The notes below the pieces were generated by a model. The model made no database searches. It saw nothing but the letters and a program-made list of their open reading frames with translations, and had not been told where the DNA came from. From CBDFLA01 sp965248915 (GTDB lineage: Bacteria; Pseudomonadota; Alphaproteobacteria; M2410), in NCBI GenBank assembly GCA_965248915.1, contig OZ252216.1, positions 1,240,001 through 1,304,000 on the forward strand: a stretch of DNA of 64,000 nt, in the 5' to 3' direction. Below are positions 35,867 through 44,214 of the stretch, in pieces. Both the position numbers and the translations under genes were made by a program. Numbering within the stretch: the stretch's first letter is position 1; each line of letters begins with the position of its first letter.

Positions 35867-37276
35867 ATGGCTGATGCAAGTTCAGTTCTGAAGCTCATTC
35901 AAGAAAAGGACGTTAAGTACGTCGATCTGCGCTTCACCGATCCAAAGGGTAAATGGCAACACGTCACCTTTGATCGCGCTCTCGTGGACGAGGACTTTTT
36001 TGAAGAAGGCGCTATGTTCGATGGTTCTTCGATCACCGGTTGGAAAGCCATCAACGAGTCCGACATGACCTTGATGCCTGATCCAAGCACCGCCGTCCTG
36101 GATCCCTTCTGCGCTCAATCCACTCTGGTTCTGGTTTGCGACATTCTTGAGCCTGCCACCGGTGAAGGTTATGAACGCGACCCCCGCTCCACCGCCAAGG
36201 CAGCCGAAGCCTATCTTCAACAAACCGGTATTGGCGACACAGCATTCTTCGGCCCAGAGGCAGAGTTCTTCGTATTTGACGACGTGAGATTTAGCGTCGA
36301 ACAGAACTACACAGGCTTTGAAATCGACTCGACCGAAGGTCCATACAATTCAGCCACATCATATGAAACCGGCAACCTCGCCCACCGCCCGCGCGAAAAA
36401 GGTGGCTACTTCCCCGTACCGCCGGTGGACAGTGCGCAGGATCTGCGGTCTGAAATGCTGACTGTGTTGACCGAAATGGGCGCCGAGCCCGAAAAGCACC
36501 ACCACGAAGTGGCGCCCTCGCAGCACGAACTCGGCATGAAGTTCAACACCCTGACCCGCATGGCCGACAACATGCAGATATACAAATACGTCGTGCACCA
36601 GGTCGCTCATGCCTATGGCAAGACGGCAACTTTTATGCCCAAGCCGGTCTTCAATGACAATGGCTCCGGCATGCACGTTCACCAATCCATTTGGAAAGAA
36701 GGCAAGCCAACTTTCGCAGGGTCTGGATATGCAGATCTTTCCGAGACCTGCCTTTATTACATTGGCGGGATTATTAAGCATGCACGCGCGCTAAACGCCT
36801 TTACCAACCCATCGACCAATTCCTATAAGCGCTTGGTCCCAGGATTTGAGGCACCGGTTCTATTGGCATATTCCTCGCGCAACCGTTCTGCCTCGTGCCG
36901 CATTCCATTCTCACCGTCCCCAAAAGGCAAGCGCGTGGAGATTCGCTTCCCCGATCCCGCCGCAAACCCATATCTTGCCTTCTCAGCCATGCTGATGGCA
37001 GGCCTAGACGGCATTGAGAACAAGATCCATCCCGGCGATCCTATGGACAAAGACCTCTATGAATTGCCACCAGAGGAACTCCAAGATGTGCCTCATGTTT
37101 GCGCTTCATTGCGTGAAGCACTGCACTTCTTGGACAAGGACCGCGAGTTCTTGAAAAAGGGTGGCGTCTTCAATGACAGCCAAATCGACGCTTACATAAA
37201 TATCAAGAATGAGGAGGTTATTCGCTTTGAGCAGACCCCTCACCCGATCGAATTTGACATGTATTACAGCGTCTAA
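35867..37276 (+). CDS. glnA: Glutamine synthetase type I
   Basis: Forms glutamine from glutamate, ammonia and ATP; the main ammonia-assimilating enzyme. 469 residues, the family norm. Metal and substrate motifs: FDGSSITGW (51-59), FGPEAEFFVFD (128-138), EKHHHEVAPSQHELG (209-223), NGSGMHVHQS (265-274) and the ATP-site/arginine block RNRSASCRIP (338-347). The adenylylation target is Tyr398 (MDKDLYELPPEE), so it is the GSI-beta, GlnE-regulated type. AAAGGAAAAC precedes the ATG. It is cotranscribed with glnB and ends at a strong terminator (37301-37329). Confidence 0.98.
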   Translation: MADASSVLKLIQEKDVKYVDLRFTDPKGKWQHVTFDRALVDEDFFEEGAMFDGSSITGWKAINESDMTLMPDPSTAVLDPFCAQSTLVLVCDILEPATGEGYERDPRSTAKAAEAYLQQTGIGDTAFFGPEAEFFVFDDVRFSVEQNYTGFEIDSTEGPYNSATSYETGNLAHRPREKGGYFPVPPVDSAQDLRSEMLTVLTEMGAEPEKHHHEVAPSQHELGMKFNTLTRMADNMQIYKYVVHQVAHAYGKTATFMPKPVFNDNGSGMHVHQSIWKEGKPTFAGSGYADLSETCLYYIGGIIKHARALNAFTNPSTNSYKRLVPGFEAPVLLAYSSRNRSASCRIPFSPSPKGKRVEIRFPDPAANPYLAFSAMLMAGLDGIENKIHPGDPMDKDLYELPPEELQDVPHVCASLREALHFLDKDREFLKKGGVFNDSQIDAYINIKNEEVIRFEQTPHPIEFDMYYSV

Positions 37277-37300
37277 CAGTCACGTCTTGTGATGAAGTTG

Positions 37301-37329
37301 AGGCCGGGGCGCGATCCCCGGCCTTTTTT
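37301..37329 (+). terminator. Intrinsic terminator of glnBA
   Basis: AGGCCGGGG pairs with CCCCGGCCT around a short CGCGAT loop, followed by TTTTT. It lies about 25 bases after the glnA stop. Confidence 0.9.
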
Positions 37330-37367
37330 GTGATAGACCATGATCACAAATAGGCCGCGAGACATCC

Positions 37368-38192
37368 ATGAATGAACACATCGACAAAAAAATGATCACC
37401 GTCACGGGGACGGACCACCCGGTCACCACAAAGCGACTAGTCTCTGATCTCGAGAATCTTGGATTGAAGAAGGGCGATGTCATCCTCGTTCATACATCAC
37501 TCAGTAAGATCGGGTGGACCGCCGGCGGCGTCCAAGCCGTCGTCGAAGCATTGATCCAGTCAGTTGGCCCGGACGGTACAATCGTAACACCGGCCCACAG
37601 CACACACTTGACGGATCCGGTCCATTGGCAAAACCCACCAATCCCCCAAAGCTGGCATGACGAAGTGCGAACCAGCTCTCCAGCCTTTGACAAGGACCGC
37701 ACACCTACGCGGGGTCTTGGTCAATTGCCTGAAGTTCTTCGGCGTTGGCCCGGCGCCATCCGCTCAGACCACCCACACAACTCGTTCGCCGCCCTCGGAG
37801 CGGGCGCAATAGAGATCACCAAGGTTCACGCTCTCAACTCTCCTATGGGCGCCAAATCGCCGCTACAATCCCTTTACGATCTCGATGCGAAGATTCTATT
37901 CATTGGGACCAATTGGGACACTTGCACGGCCTTTCATTTGGCTGAAGATCGTATCCCAGAATTACCCATGGCTGCGCAAGGTGCACCTGTAAAAATCAAG
38001 GGCAAGACCCAGTGGATTACATTCGATTGTACGGACTATGACTCCGACGACTTTGCCGAGTGTGGCGATACTTTCGAAGAAATTTCTGACCTTCAATCAG
38101 GGAATATTGGACAAGCTGAAAGTAAACTATTCAGTCTACGGAACGCTGTTGACTTCGCTGAGAATTGGATTAGGGCAAAACGGCTGTCCTAA
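37368..38192 (+). CDS. AAC(3) family N-acetyltransferase
   Basis: 274 residues of the antibiotic-acetyltransferase (AAC(3)/YokD) family. Family blocks: LKKGDVILVHTSLSKIGWTAGGVQAVVEAL, GPDGTIVTPAHS, TPTRGLGQLPEVLRRWPGAIRSDHPHNSFAALG, SPLQSLYDLDAKILFIGTNWDTCTAFHLAE. The His in SDHPHNSF and the Asp/Thr pocket are preserved, so it is probably active on some amine with acetyl-CoA. Chromosomal members next to housekeeping genes often have unknown natural substrates, so I do not call it a resistance gene. It follows the glnA terminator and needs its own promoter; an alternative start at residue 9 is possible. Confidence 0.85.
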   Translation: MNEHIDKKMITVTGTDHPVTTKRLVSDLENLGLKKGDVILVHTSLSKIGWTAGGVQAVVEALIQSVGPDGTIVTPAHSTHLTDPVHWQNPPIPQSWHDEVRTSSPAFDKDRTPTRGLGQLPEVLRRWPGAIRSDHPHNSFAALGAGAIEITKVHALNSPMGAKSPLQSLYDLDAKILFIGTNWDTCTAFHLAEDRIPELPMAAQGAPVKIKGKTQWITFDCTDYDSDDFAECGDTFEEISDLQSGNIGQAESKLFSLRNAVDFAENWIRAKRLS

Positions 38193-38223
38193 TTTTCATA
38201 AACCGATCTCGCCGCGATTCCTA

Positions 38224-38252
38224 TTGACTCAATTCGGATCGAGTCCTACCCT
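38224..38252 (+). promoter_or_regulatory. Candidate sigma-70-type promoter
   Basis: TTGACT (38224-38229) and TACCCT (38247-38252) are 17 bases apart. The predicted start is about 38259, directly before a strong AAAGGAGG ribosome site. It would drive the micro-ORF and the structured region after it. Confidence 0.4.
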
Positions 38253-38276
38253 TTTTGCACAAAGGAGGTTAGGAAT

Positions 38277-38372
38277 ATGAAACCACCTAAACGGATGGCA
38301 TAGCCGAAAGAATTCTGTGAACAGAAATGTAATCAGAGACCTTCTGACGGCACAAAGCCAAACCTTTTTTGA
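38277..38372 (+). CDS. Micro-ORF MKPPKRMA with in-frame amber and possible extension
   Basis: AAAGGAGG (38261-38268) lies 8 bases before an ATG that opens MKPPKRMA and then TAG (38301-38303). The same frame continues after TAG for 22 codons (PKEFCEQKCNQRPSDGTKPN and on) to a TGA at 38370-38372. The strong ribosome site and upstream promoter-like pair suggest real initiation. It may be an 8-residue leader, a decayed 31-residue gene with a nonsense change, or chance. I do not recognise it. Confidence 0.25.
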
Positions 38373-38417
38373 GGCCCGGTCTCGTGATCGGGCGGTGCAG
38401 ACTAAAGCACCCGCATA

Positions 38418-38470
38418 ATAACCCCGACTGGGCCCACGTGCCACGTGGACGACCCGATAGGCGGGGTTAT
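38418..38470. repeat. Long palindromic (stem-loop) element
   Basis: Nested inverted repeats: ATAACCCCG (38418-38426) with CGGGGTTAT (38462-38470), then GGG with CCC, then CCACGT with ACGTGG around a GCC-like loop. The outer stem is perfect over 9 bp. There is no proper U-run on either side, so it is not a standard intrinsic terminator, though it sits between convergent genes and could stop transcription from both sides. Confidence 0.5.
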
Positions 38471-38531
38471 TTGCTGAGCAAATCCAATCCGTTCCCAGAT
38501 CAAATTCACGCAATACCTAAGTAGTGTGAAA

Positions 38532-39848
38532 TCAGGATTTGTTTGCGCGTAGCTTTTCCCAATATGAAAGACGCTTCGCAACGTCTCTTTCGAATCCACG
38601 TTCGGAGGGTCGGTAGTATTGGGGACGAGATCCCATGTCATCAGGAAAGTAATTCTGCCCTGAGAATCCTTCTGGCGTGTCATGGTCGTAGATGTAGCCT
38701 TCCCCAAAACCCAACTCGTCCATCATTTTTGTTGGTGCATTGAGGATTGTTTTGGGAGGCGTCAGAGACCCGGTTTCCTTTGCTGCCTCCTTCGCCACCC
38801 CGAAGGCCTTATACATAGCGTTCGATTTGGGAGCGGTCGCGAGATAGACACAAGCCTGCGCCAAAGCGAGCTCTCCTTCGGGGCTACCGAGGAACAAGTA
38901 CGCTTCTTTGGCCGCATTGGCTTGAACCAGGGCTTGCGGGTCTGCAAGTCCAATGTCTTCCACCGCCATGCGGACCATACGCCGTGCGATGAACAAGGGG
39001 TCCTCCCCGCCCGCCAACATGCGCGCAAGATAGTAAAGCGCTGCATCCGGGTCAGATCCCCGCACACATTTGTGCAAGGCACTGACAAGATTGTAGTGAC
39101 CTTCTTGTCCCTTATCGTAAAGCGGCGCACGTTTTTGTAGGAGGGCGCCCAAATCAGACGTGGTGAGGACATCTTCAGGATTGAGATTGAACAGTTCTTC
39201 CGCCAGATTGAGCAGATAGCGACCATCACCGTCGGCCATCACTTTGAGCGCAGATCGGGCCTCGGGGTCCAACGGCAGTGGTCGATCCATCATAGCTTCG
39301 CCCCGGGCCAACAGGATCTCAAGCGCATCATCCGTCAAACGTTGCAAAACCAGAACCTGAGCCCGAGAAAGCACCGCGGGGTTCAGCTCAAATGAAGGGT
39401 TCTCTGTGGTTGCCCCAACGAGTGTAATTGTGCCGTCTTCCACATGAGGCAAGAAGCCGTCTTGCTGAGCACGGTTGAAACGGTGGATCTCATCCACGAA
39501 GAGCAAAGTGCCTTGGCCGGTGTCTCGTCGTCCCTTGGCCTCTGCAAATACTTTGCGAAGGTCGGCAACCCCAGAAAAAATGGCGGAGATCTGAACAAAG
39601 TGAAGACCGACGCGGTCTGCCAGCAATCGTGCAATGGTTGTTTTACCGGTGCCGGGCGGCCCCCAAAATATGAGAGAGGCCAAACGGCCATCCTTAACCA
39701 TTCGAGCAAGCGGAGCATCTCCACTCAAGAGATGATCTTGACCGACAACGTCTTCCAATTTTTGCGGACGGAGTCGTTCAGCTAGCGGCGTGGGAGCGCC
39801 GTCCGACAAACCAGCAGCTTCGAAGAGACTTGCCAAGCCCTCACCCAT
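38532..39848 (-). CDS. rarA: Replication-associated recombination protein A (AAA+ ATPase)
   Basis: 438 residues of the RarA/MgsA/WRNIP1 family, related to clamp-loader subunits; acts at stalled replication forks. Walker A is GPPGTGKT (63-70), Walker B VDEIHRFN (118-125), sensor 1 GATTENPSFELN. The N-terminal LAERLRPQKLEDVVGQDHLL and the C-terminal tetramerisation domain (YDHDTPEGFSGQNYFPD, PSERGFERDVAKRLSYWEKL) are complete. It starts five bases after the stop of the Deg protease gene, so the two are cotranscribed; this pairing is common in alphaproteobacteria. Confidence 0.95.
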   Translation of the reverse strand: MGEGLASLFEAAGLSDGAPTPLAERLRPQKLEDVVGQDHLLSGDAPLARMVKDGRLASLIFWGPPGTGKTTIARLLADRVGLHFVQISAIFSGVADLRKVFAEAKGRRDTGQGTLLFVDEIHRFNRAQQDGFLPHVEDGTITLVGATTENPSFELNPAVLSRAQVLVLQRLTDDALEILLARGEAMMDRPLPLDPEARSALKVMADGDGRYLLNLAEELFNLNPEDVLTTSDLGALLQKRAPLYDKGQEGHYNLVSALHKCVRGSDPDAALYYLARMLAGGEDPLFIARRMVRMAVEDIGLADPQALVQANAAKEAYLFLGSPEGELALAQACVYLATAPKSNAMYKAFGVAKEAAKETGSLTPPKTILNAPTKMMDELGFGEGYIYDHDTPEGFSGQNYFPDDMGSRPQYYRPSERGFERDVAKRLSYWEKLRANKS

Positions 39849-39853
39849 TGAAA

Positions 39854-41257
39854 TTAGTAGCGCAGGTTGACGCGCCTTTCTCGTCCGTTACGTGACAGAA
39901 CAAGATTCCATCGACGGGTATCATACGACATTTCGTCCTCAAGATCGCGAACATCTTCAATCTCGACGCCGTTAACGGTGCGAACGATGTCGCCGCGTGT
40001 CAAACCGACCTGAGCGGCTGCCTCGCCACGAGCGACAGAAACAACAACAACACCTGTCTTGGTCGTATCAAACCCAAACTCTTCATTAAGTGCCGGAGAA
40101 AGATTGGCTACCGTCGCCCCAGCGAGAGGTTGGCGACCTTCTAGCAAGGTTTCATCTGGTTTCGGATGTGCCGGCGGCTCCGTGAGCTTCAACTTCGATG
40201 ACTTCGCTTTGCCATTTCGCAGGTATCTAAGTTTTATCGACTTCCCAAGTTCCTGGGTCGCAATTCTATAGCGAAGGGATTGGACGTCATAGACTTCAAA
40301 GTCATCAATGGCCAAAACCACATCGCCTATATCAAGGCCCGCCTTGTCAGCAGGACCGTTCGGATGAACCTGGCTAATCAAAATGCCCGCTGGTCGGTCA
40401 AGCCCGAGAGACTTAGCGATGTCTGCCGTCACAACCTGACCAGAGGCACCAAGCCATGGGCGTCGAACCTTACCATCGGACAAAGCAGATTCCACCACAA
40501 GGCGGACCATATTCGATGGGATCGCAAAACCGATGCCATTGCTGCCGCCGCTGCGCGAAAAGATCGCTGTGTTGACGCCAATCAGGTCACCTTCCATGTT
40601 TACCAGAGCGCCACCCGAATTTCCGGGGTTTACGGCGGCGTCTGTTTGGATGAAAAACTGATAGTCAGAAACGCCGACTTGCGTCCGCGCGAGGGCAGAA
40701 ATAATCCCGCTTGTGACGGTTTGACCAACACCAAAAGGATTGCCAATGGCAAGTACCAGATCACCGACTTCAGCAATGTCAGAATCATGAAACTTCAAGA
40801 CAGGAAGTTGCTCGCGGCCTGGATTTATCCGCAAGACCGCGAGGTCTGTTCGCTCATCTTGCAAGATCACTTCCGCATCAAATTCACGGCGGTCCGCCAA
40901 GGCGACTTTAAACTCGTTCCCACCGGCGATGACATGATTGTTCGTGACGATGATGCCGTCTTCTCGAACGATGACGCCGGATCCGAGTGAACTCTGCACC
41001 CGTTCCTTGGGCACACCAAATCCACGGCGATCAAAGAAGCGGTTAAAGAATGGATCGGATCGATAGTTTGATTGGACAACGCGGGTCGCATACACATTAA
41101 CGACGGCAGGCGCCGATTGTTTGACCAGCGGTGCATAGGACAGCTGCATTTGCAGCTTGCTTTCCGGCACCACTTTTGTCTTTTCAGCGGCGGCAACGGG
41201 CGTGGTAACAATACCGCTCCCCAAACAGGCAAAAAGAAGAACTCTCAGTATTTTCAT
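39854..41257 (-). CDS. degQ: Periplasmic serine endoprotease, DegP/DegQ family
   Basis: 467 residues. A signal peptide (MKILRVLLFACLGSGIVTTP, cleavage near VAAA) directs it to the periplasm. The trypsin-like domain carries His108 (VTNNHVIAG), Asp138 (DERTDLAVLRI) and Ser214 (NPGNSGGAL). Two PDZ domains follow: the first starts near residue 265 (RPWLGASGQVVTADIAKSLG, GILISQVHPNGPADKAGLDIGDVVLAID), the second near 375 (TGVVVVSVARGEAAAQVGLTRGDIVRTV). The long Q-linker/LA loop of E. coli DegP is short here, as in DegQ-like members. It handles misfolded envelope proteins. Start is the ATG at 41257 with AGAGAAAAC upstream. Confidence 0.93.
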   Translation of the reverse strand: MKILRVLLFACLGSGIVTTPVAAAEKTKVVPESKLQMQLSYAPLVKQSAPAVVNVYATRVVQSNYRSDPFFNRFFDRRGFGVPKERVQSSLGSGVIVREDGIIVTNNHVIAGGNEFKVALADRREFDAEVILQDERTDLAVLRINPGREQLPVLKFHDSDIAEVGDLVLAIGNPFGVGQTVTSGIISALARTQVGVSDYQFFIQTDAAVNPGNSGGALVNMEGDLIGVNTAIFSRSGGSNGIGFAIPSNMVRLVVESALSDGKVRRPWLGASGQVVTADIAKSLGLDRPAGILISQVHPNGPADKAGLDIGDVVLAIDDFEVYDVQSLRYRIATQELGKSIKLRYLRNGKAKSSKLKLTEPPAHPKPDETLLEGRQPLAGATVANLSPALNEEFGFDTTKTGVVVVSVARGEAAAQVGLTRGDIVRTVNGVEIEDVRDLEDEMSYDTRRWNLVLSRNGRERRVNLRY

Positions 41258-41408
41258 CGTTTTCTCTATGTTTTGACGCGTGTCTCAATCCCCAACGCGT
41301 CTCAATATGCCCCCCAAATAGGGCCAGACAGTGGTCTCCGCAAGCCCCCAATACAGCTTCAGCTTGCTACAAGATGGACCCCTTGCAAACAACCCCTAAA
41401 TCATTATA

Positions 41409-41429
41409 TTGACTGACTGAGTCAGTTAA
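41409..41429 (+). promoter_or_regulatory. Palindromic operator upstream of tetR-type gene
   Basis: TTGACTGACTGAGTCAGTTAA is an almost perfect inverted repeat: arms TTGACTGACT and AGTCAGTTAA match in 9 of 10 positions. It overlaps a TTGACT -35-like hexamer and ends 17 bases before the regulator's start. The TGACTGA/TCAGTCA pattern is typical of TetR-family operators, so autorepression is likely. Confidence 0.7.
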
Positions 41430-41446
41430 TCATTTGAGGCTAGATT

Positions 41447-42154
41447 TTGCAAAACAAACGTGTAGAAAACAGATTCAGAGAAATCATCAAGACAGCAGGC
41501 ACAGTTTTCGGTCGAAAAGGATTTCGCCGCACCCTCATCTCCGACATTGCCCAGGAAATTGGCGTTTCTCAAGGGACGATCTACAACTATTTCGAAAGTA
41601 AAGAGGCGCTCTTCGAGTTTACCCTCCAGGCGCTTTACCGCGAAGACTACGTCCTGCCAACATCCCTTCCCGTACCGACGCCTCCACCAGGGCAAGAACT
41701 TCTGCAATCCAGAATATTACTTCAAGAGTATCGACCTCACCCAAATCTGGTCGACGTACTTGAGCGTCCTGCCCAATCAGACATTGTGGCCGAGATCACA
41801 AAGATCGTACGTGAACTCTTCTGGCAGAACGTAAGATATGGAACACTCATTCGCATGATTGAGACATCTGGAGATGACTATCCAAAGCTCTATGATTTTT
41901 ACTACGGTGACATCCGCGGCATGACCATCCAACGATGGGAAGAATATCTGCGCGCCCGCGTCGAACAGGGTCTCATTAGACCACTCCCCGATCCCGCTGT
42001 CACAGCCCGGTCCATTATTGAACTCTCCTCATGGTGGTCCCGAAACGCCAAGGGCGATTCCGGTCCAGAAGTCTATGACGACCATCGTGCCATCGACGGC
42101 ATTATCGATCTTGTCGTCAATTCATTGATAAAGGAACCTGCACATGTCCAATAG
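41447..42154 (+). CDS. TetR/AcrR family transcriptional regulator
   Basis: 235 residues. The N-terminal helix-turn-helix is clear: REIIKTAGTVFGRKGFRRTLISDIAQEIGVSQGTIYNYFESKEALFEF (about residues 8-56). The C-terminal ligand/dimer domain is not diagnostic. The start codon is TTG with GAGG eight bases upstream; no ATG fits. A 21-bp palindrome ends 17 bases before it. The gene overlaps the following PQQ-dehydrogenase gene by 11 bases, so the two are one operon and the regulator probably controls the dehydrogenase in response to its substrate. Confidence 0.88.
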   Translation: MQNKRVENRFREIIKTAGTVFGRKGFRRTLISDIAQEIGVSQGTIYNYFESKEALFEFTLQALYREDYVLPTSLPVPTPPPGQELLQSRILLQEYRPHPNLVDVLERPAQSDIVAEITKIVRELFWQNVRYGTLIRMIETSGDDYPKLYDFYYGDIRGMTIQRWEEYLRARVEQGLIRPLPDPAVTARSIIELSSWWSRNAKGDSGPEVYDDHRAIDGIIDLVVNSLIKEPAHVQ

Positions 42155-44141
42155 GTGTACAGCAAGTAGCGGCTTTACCGTTTTGTTGATTGCCCTCATA
42201 ACTCTATTTGCTGCATGTGGGGAAGATGCCTCAAACCCAACAGGCCCAGCAAAGGTAAGACAAACCTCTGATTGGTCGGAGTACGGTGGAACAAATGCCC
42301 AACGACATGCCACCGTTGATCAAATCACCAAAGAAAATGTCAAGTCTCTAAAAAAGCTTTGGACTTATCGCACGGGCGATGTGGCCGATGGCGAAGGCGA
42401 GTATCGCTCAACATCAGCCTTTGAAGTCACCCCAATTCTGGTTGATGGTCTCCTAATTTTTTGTACACCCTTCAATCGGATCATCGCGTTGGATCCGCTG
42501 ACAGGCGCTGAGGCGTGGAGCTTTGACCCTGGCATCGATGAGACAGCAAATTACTCTAATCAGCTTGTGTGCCGCGGTGTCAGTCACTGGGTCGACAGTG
42601 AGCTTTCCTCTGACAACCATTGTGCGTCACGTATCATAAGTGCCACCAACGACTCGACCATCGTGGCAATCGACGCCCACACCGGGGAGGCATGCACTGA
42701 TTTCGGCAACAATGGATTGATTGATCTCCACCCCGCCGAAGGCGAAACTCTTTGGAAGGGCGAACATCACATCACCTCGCCGCCTGCCATCATCGGCGAC
42801 CTCGCGATAACCGGCGCTGCGATTTCCGACAATGTGAGGACCGATGCACCAAGCGGTGTCATTCGGGCCTTTGATGTGAGATCAGGCAAGGAAGTATGGA
42901 CATGGGACGTTGCACCGCCAGATTTTGACTACGAAACAGGATTAACCAATAGCGAAGGTCACGCTCTCGGAACGCCAAATGTCTGGGGCGTGATCGCAGC
43001 TGATCCGGAACGCGATCTCATCTTTGCACCAACCGGTAATCCGTCTCCAGATTATTACAGAACCGGAACACCTGAGATGGATCATTTCGGTTCATCGATT
43101 GTTGCCATCCGGGCAAGCACCGGCGACGTCGTTTGGCATTTCCGAACAACCATTCATGACTTTTGGGATTTTGATGTCGGCGCTCAACCGAGCCTCATCG
43201 ATCTTCGTGTCGATGGAAAAAACGTCCCCGCTGTCGCTCAGGCCACTAAGACAGGGTTTATTTTCATCCTAAACCGCGAGACCGGAGAGCCACTGTTTCC
43301 AGTGGAGTACCGTGATGTTCCCACCGAAGGACCGTTAAAGGACATGCTGTCGCCCGTGCAACCGTTCCCACCCGAAGCATTTCAAGTGGCCCATATGAAC
43401 CTGGAGCCGGACAAGGCTTGGGGACTGACATTCTGGGATCGTGGCCAATGCCGCAAGATCTTGGAAGATATGCGGACCGGAGACATCTATCTACCGATTA
43501 CAGAGGAATACACAGCCGTTCTCCCCTCCAACCTTGGAGGTATCAACTGGGGTGGTGTTTCAATTGACCCAGAACGACAGCTCTTGATCGTCCGCAACAC
43601 CAATACACCCTTCAAAGTCAGGCTTATTCCCCGCGAAGAATTCGGTGAAGCAAAGGGTGCCGAATTCGGGACCGAATATGCCACACAACGCGGCATGCCT
43701 TTTGCGATGTCGAGGGCGCCTATCCTGTCGCCAATCGGTGTCCCTTGCAATCCACCCCCCTGGGGCACCCTCACCGCCATTGACCTCAACACCGGCCAAC
43801 AGCTCTGGCAGAAGCCTCATGGAGGGCTACGAGACATGGCGCCCGTGCCAATCCCCTGGGAAATTGGCATGCCTGGTATCGGTGCCCCTATGACGACCTC
43901 ATCTGGTCTCATCTTTATTGGTGCCGCAATGGACAACTTCTTGCGCGCCTACGACACAGAGACCGGTGATCTCTTATGGAAAGGCCGTCTCCCCGCGAGC
44001 CCACAAGCCACGCCGATGAGTTACACGGTTGAAGATGATAGCGGCCAGGCTAAACAAATTGTTATCATCGCCGCCGGCGGTCATGGCCGAGCAAACACAA
44101 CTTTAGGCGATCATCTCATCGCCTACGGACTACCGGACTAA
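42144..44141 (+). CDS. PQQ-dependent dehydrogenase, predicted lipoprotein
   Basis: 665 residues. The N-terminus is a lipoprotein-type signal (FTVLLIALITLFAAC, lipidated Cys near residue 25). The rest is an eight-bladed quinoprotein propeller with PQQ/W motifs (DWSEYGGTNAQRHA, IALDPLTGAEAWSFDPG, VIRAFDVRSGKEVWTWD, IRASTGDVVWHFRTTIHDFWDFDVGAQPSL, TAIDLNTGQQLWQKPHGGLRD). It resembles the glucose/quinate/shikimate group (CRGVSHW), but without their N-terminal membrane helices, and without a heme c domain. It would oxidise an alcohol, sugar or polyol outside the inner membrane and pass electrons to quinone or a cytochrome. The substrate is unknown. PQQ synthesis genes are not in the window. Confidence 0.88.
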   Translation: MSNRCTASSGFTVLLIALITLFAACGEDASNPTGPAKVRQTSDWSEYGGTNAQRHATVDQITKENVKSLKKLWTYRTGDVADGEGEYRSTSAFEVTPILVDGLLIFCTPFNRIIALDPLTGAEAWSFDPGIDETANYSNQLVCRGVSHWVDSELSSDNHCASRIISATNDSTIVAIDAHTGEACTDFGNNGLIDLHPAEGETLWKGEHHITSPPAIIGDLAITGAAISDNVRTDAPSGVIRAFDVRSGKEVWTWDVAPPDFDYETGLTNSEGHALGTPNVWGVIAADPERDLIFAPTGNPSPDYYRTGTPEMDHFGSSIVAIRASTGDVVWHFRTTIHDFWDFDVGAQPSLIDLRVDGKNVPAVAQATKTGFIFILNRETGEPLFPVEYRDVPTEGPLKDMLSPVQPFPPEAFQVAHMNLEPDKAWGLTFWDRGQCRKILEDMRTGDIYLPITEEYTAVLPSNLGGINWGGVSIDPERQLLIVRNTNTPFKVRLIPREEFGEAKGAEFGTEYATQRGMPFAMSRAPILSPIGVPCNPPPWGTLTAIDLNTGQQLWQKPHGGLRDMAPVPIPWEIGMPGIGAPMTTSSGLIFIGAAMDNFLRAYDTETGDLLWKGRLPASPQATPMSYTVEDDSGQAKQIVIIAAGGHGRANTTLGDHLIAYGLPD

Positions 44142-44163
44142 ATCTTATCGGGATGTTGCAGCC

Positions 44164-44195
44164 AAAAAAAGGGGCGGCCCATGAGCCGCCCTTTT
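44164..44195. terminator. Bidirectional intrinsic terminator
   Basis: GGGCGGC and GCCGCCC form a 7-bp stem. On the plus strand TTTT follows, closing the PQQ-dehydrogenase transcript. On the minus strand C and seven T follow, closing the ribosomal protein cluster after rplQ. Confidence 0.9.
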
Positions 44196-44214
44196 CAATT
44201 CGGTCTTCGTCAGC

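Larger units (their letters stand above)
38193..38531. other. Convergent intergenic region with structured DNA
   Basis: 339 bases between the AAC(3)-family gene and rarA, which point toward each other. It contains a sigma-70-like promoter, a strong ribosome site with a micro-ORF interrupted by TAG, and a long palindromic element, listed separately. No credible long gene on either strand. Confidence 0.5.

Noticed and set aside
37368..38192. Acquired aminoglycoside resistance cassette
   Set aside because: No integron, transposon or plasmid signatures nearby and base composition is like its neighbours by eye.
38224..38470. Possible split tmRNA, 6S RNA or SRP RNA
   Set aside because: No tmRNA tag-peptide frame ending in AA, no SRP GGAAGG-type tetraloop region and no convincing 6S bubble.
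38229..38513. 94-codon minus-strand open frame downstream of rarA
   Set aside because: No ribosome site, and it runs through the palindrome and the opposite-strand micro-ORF; composition looks like noise.
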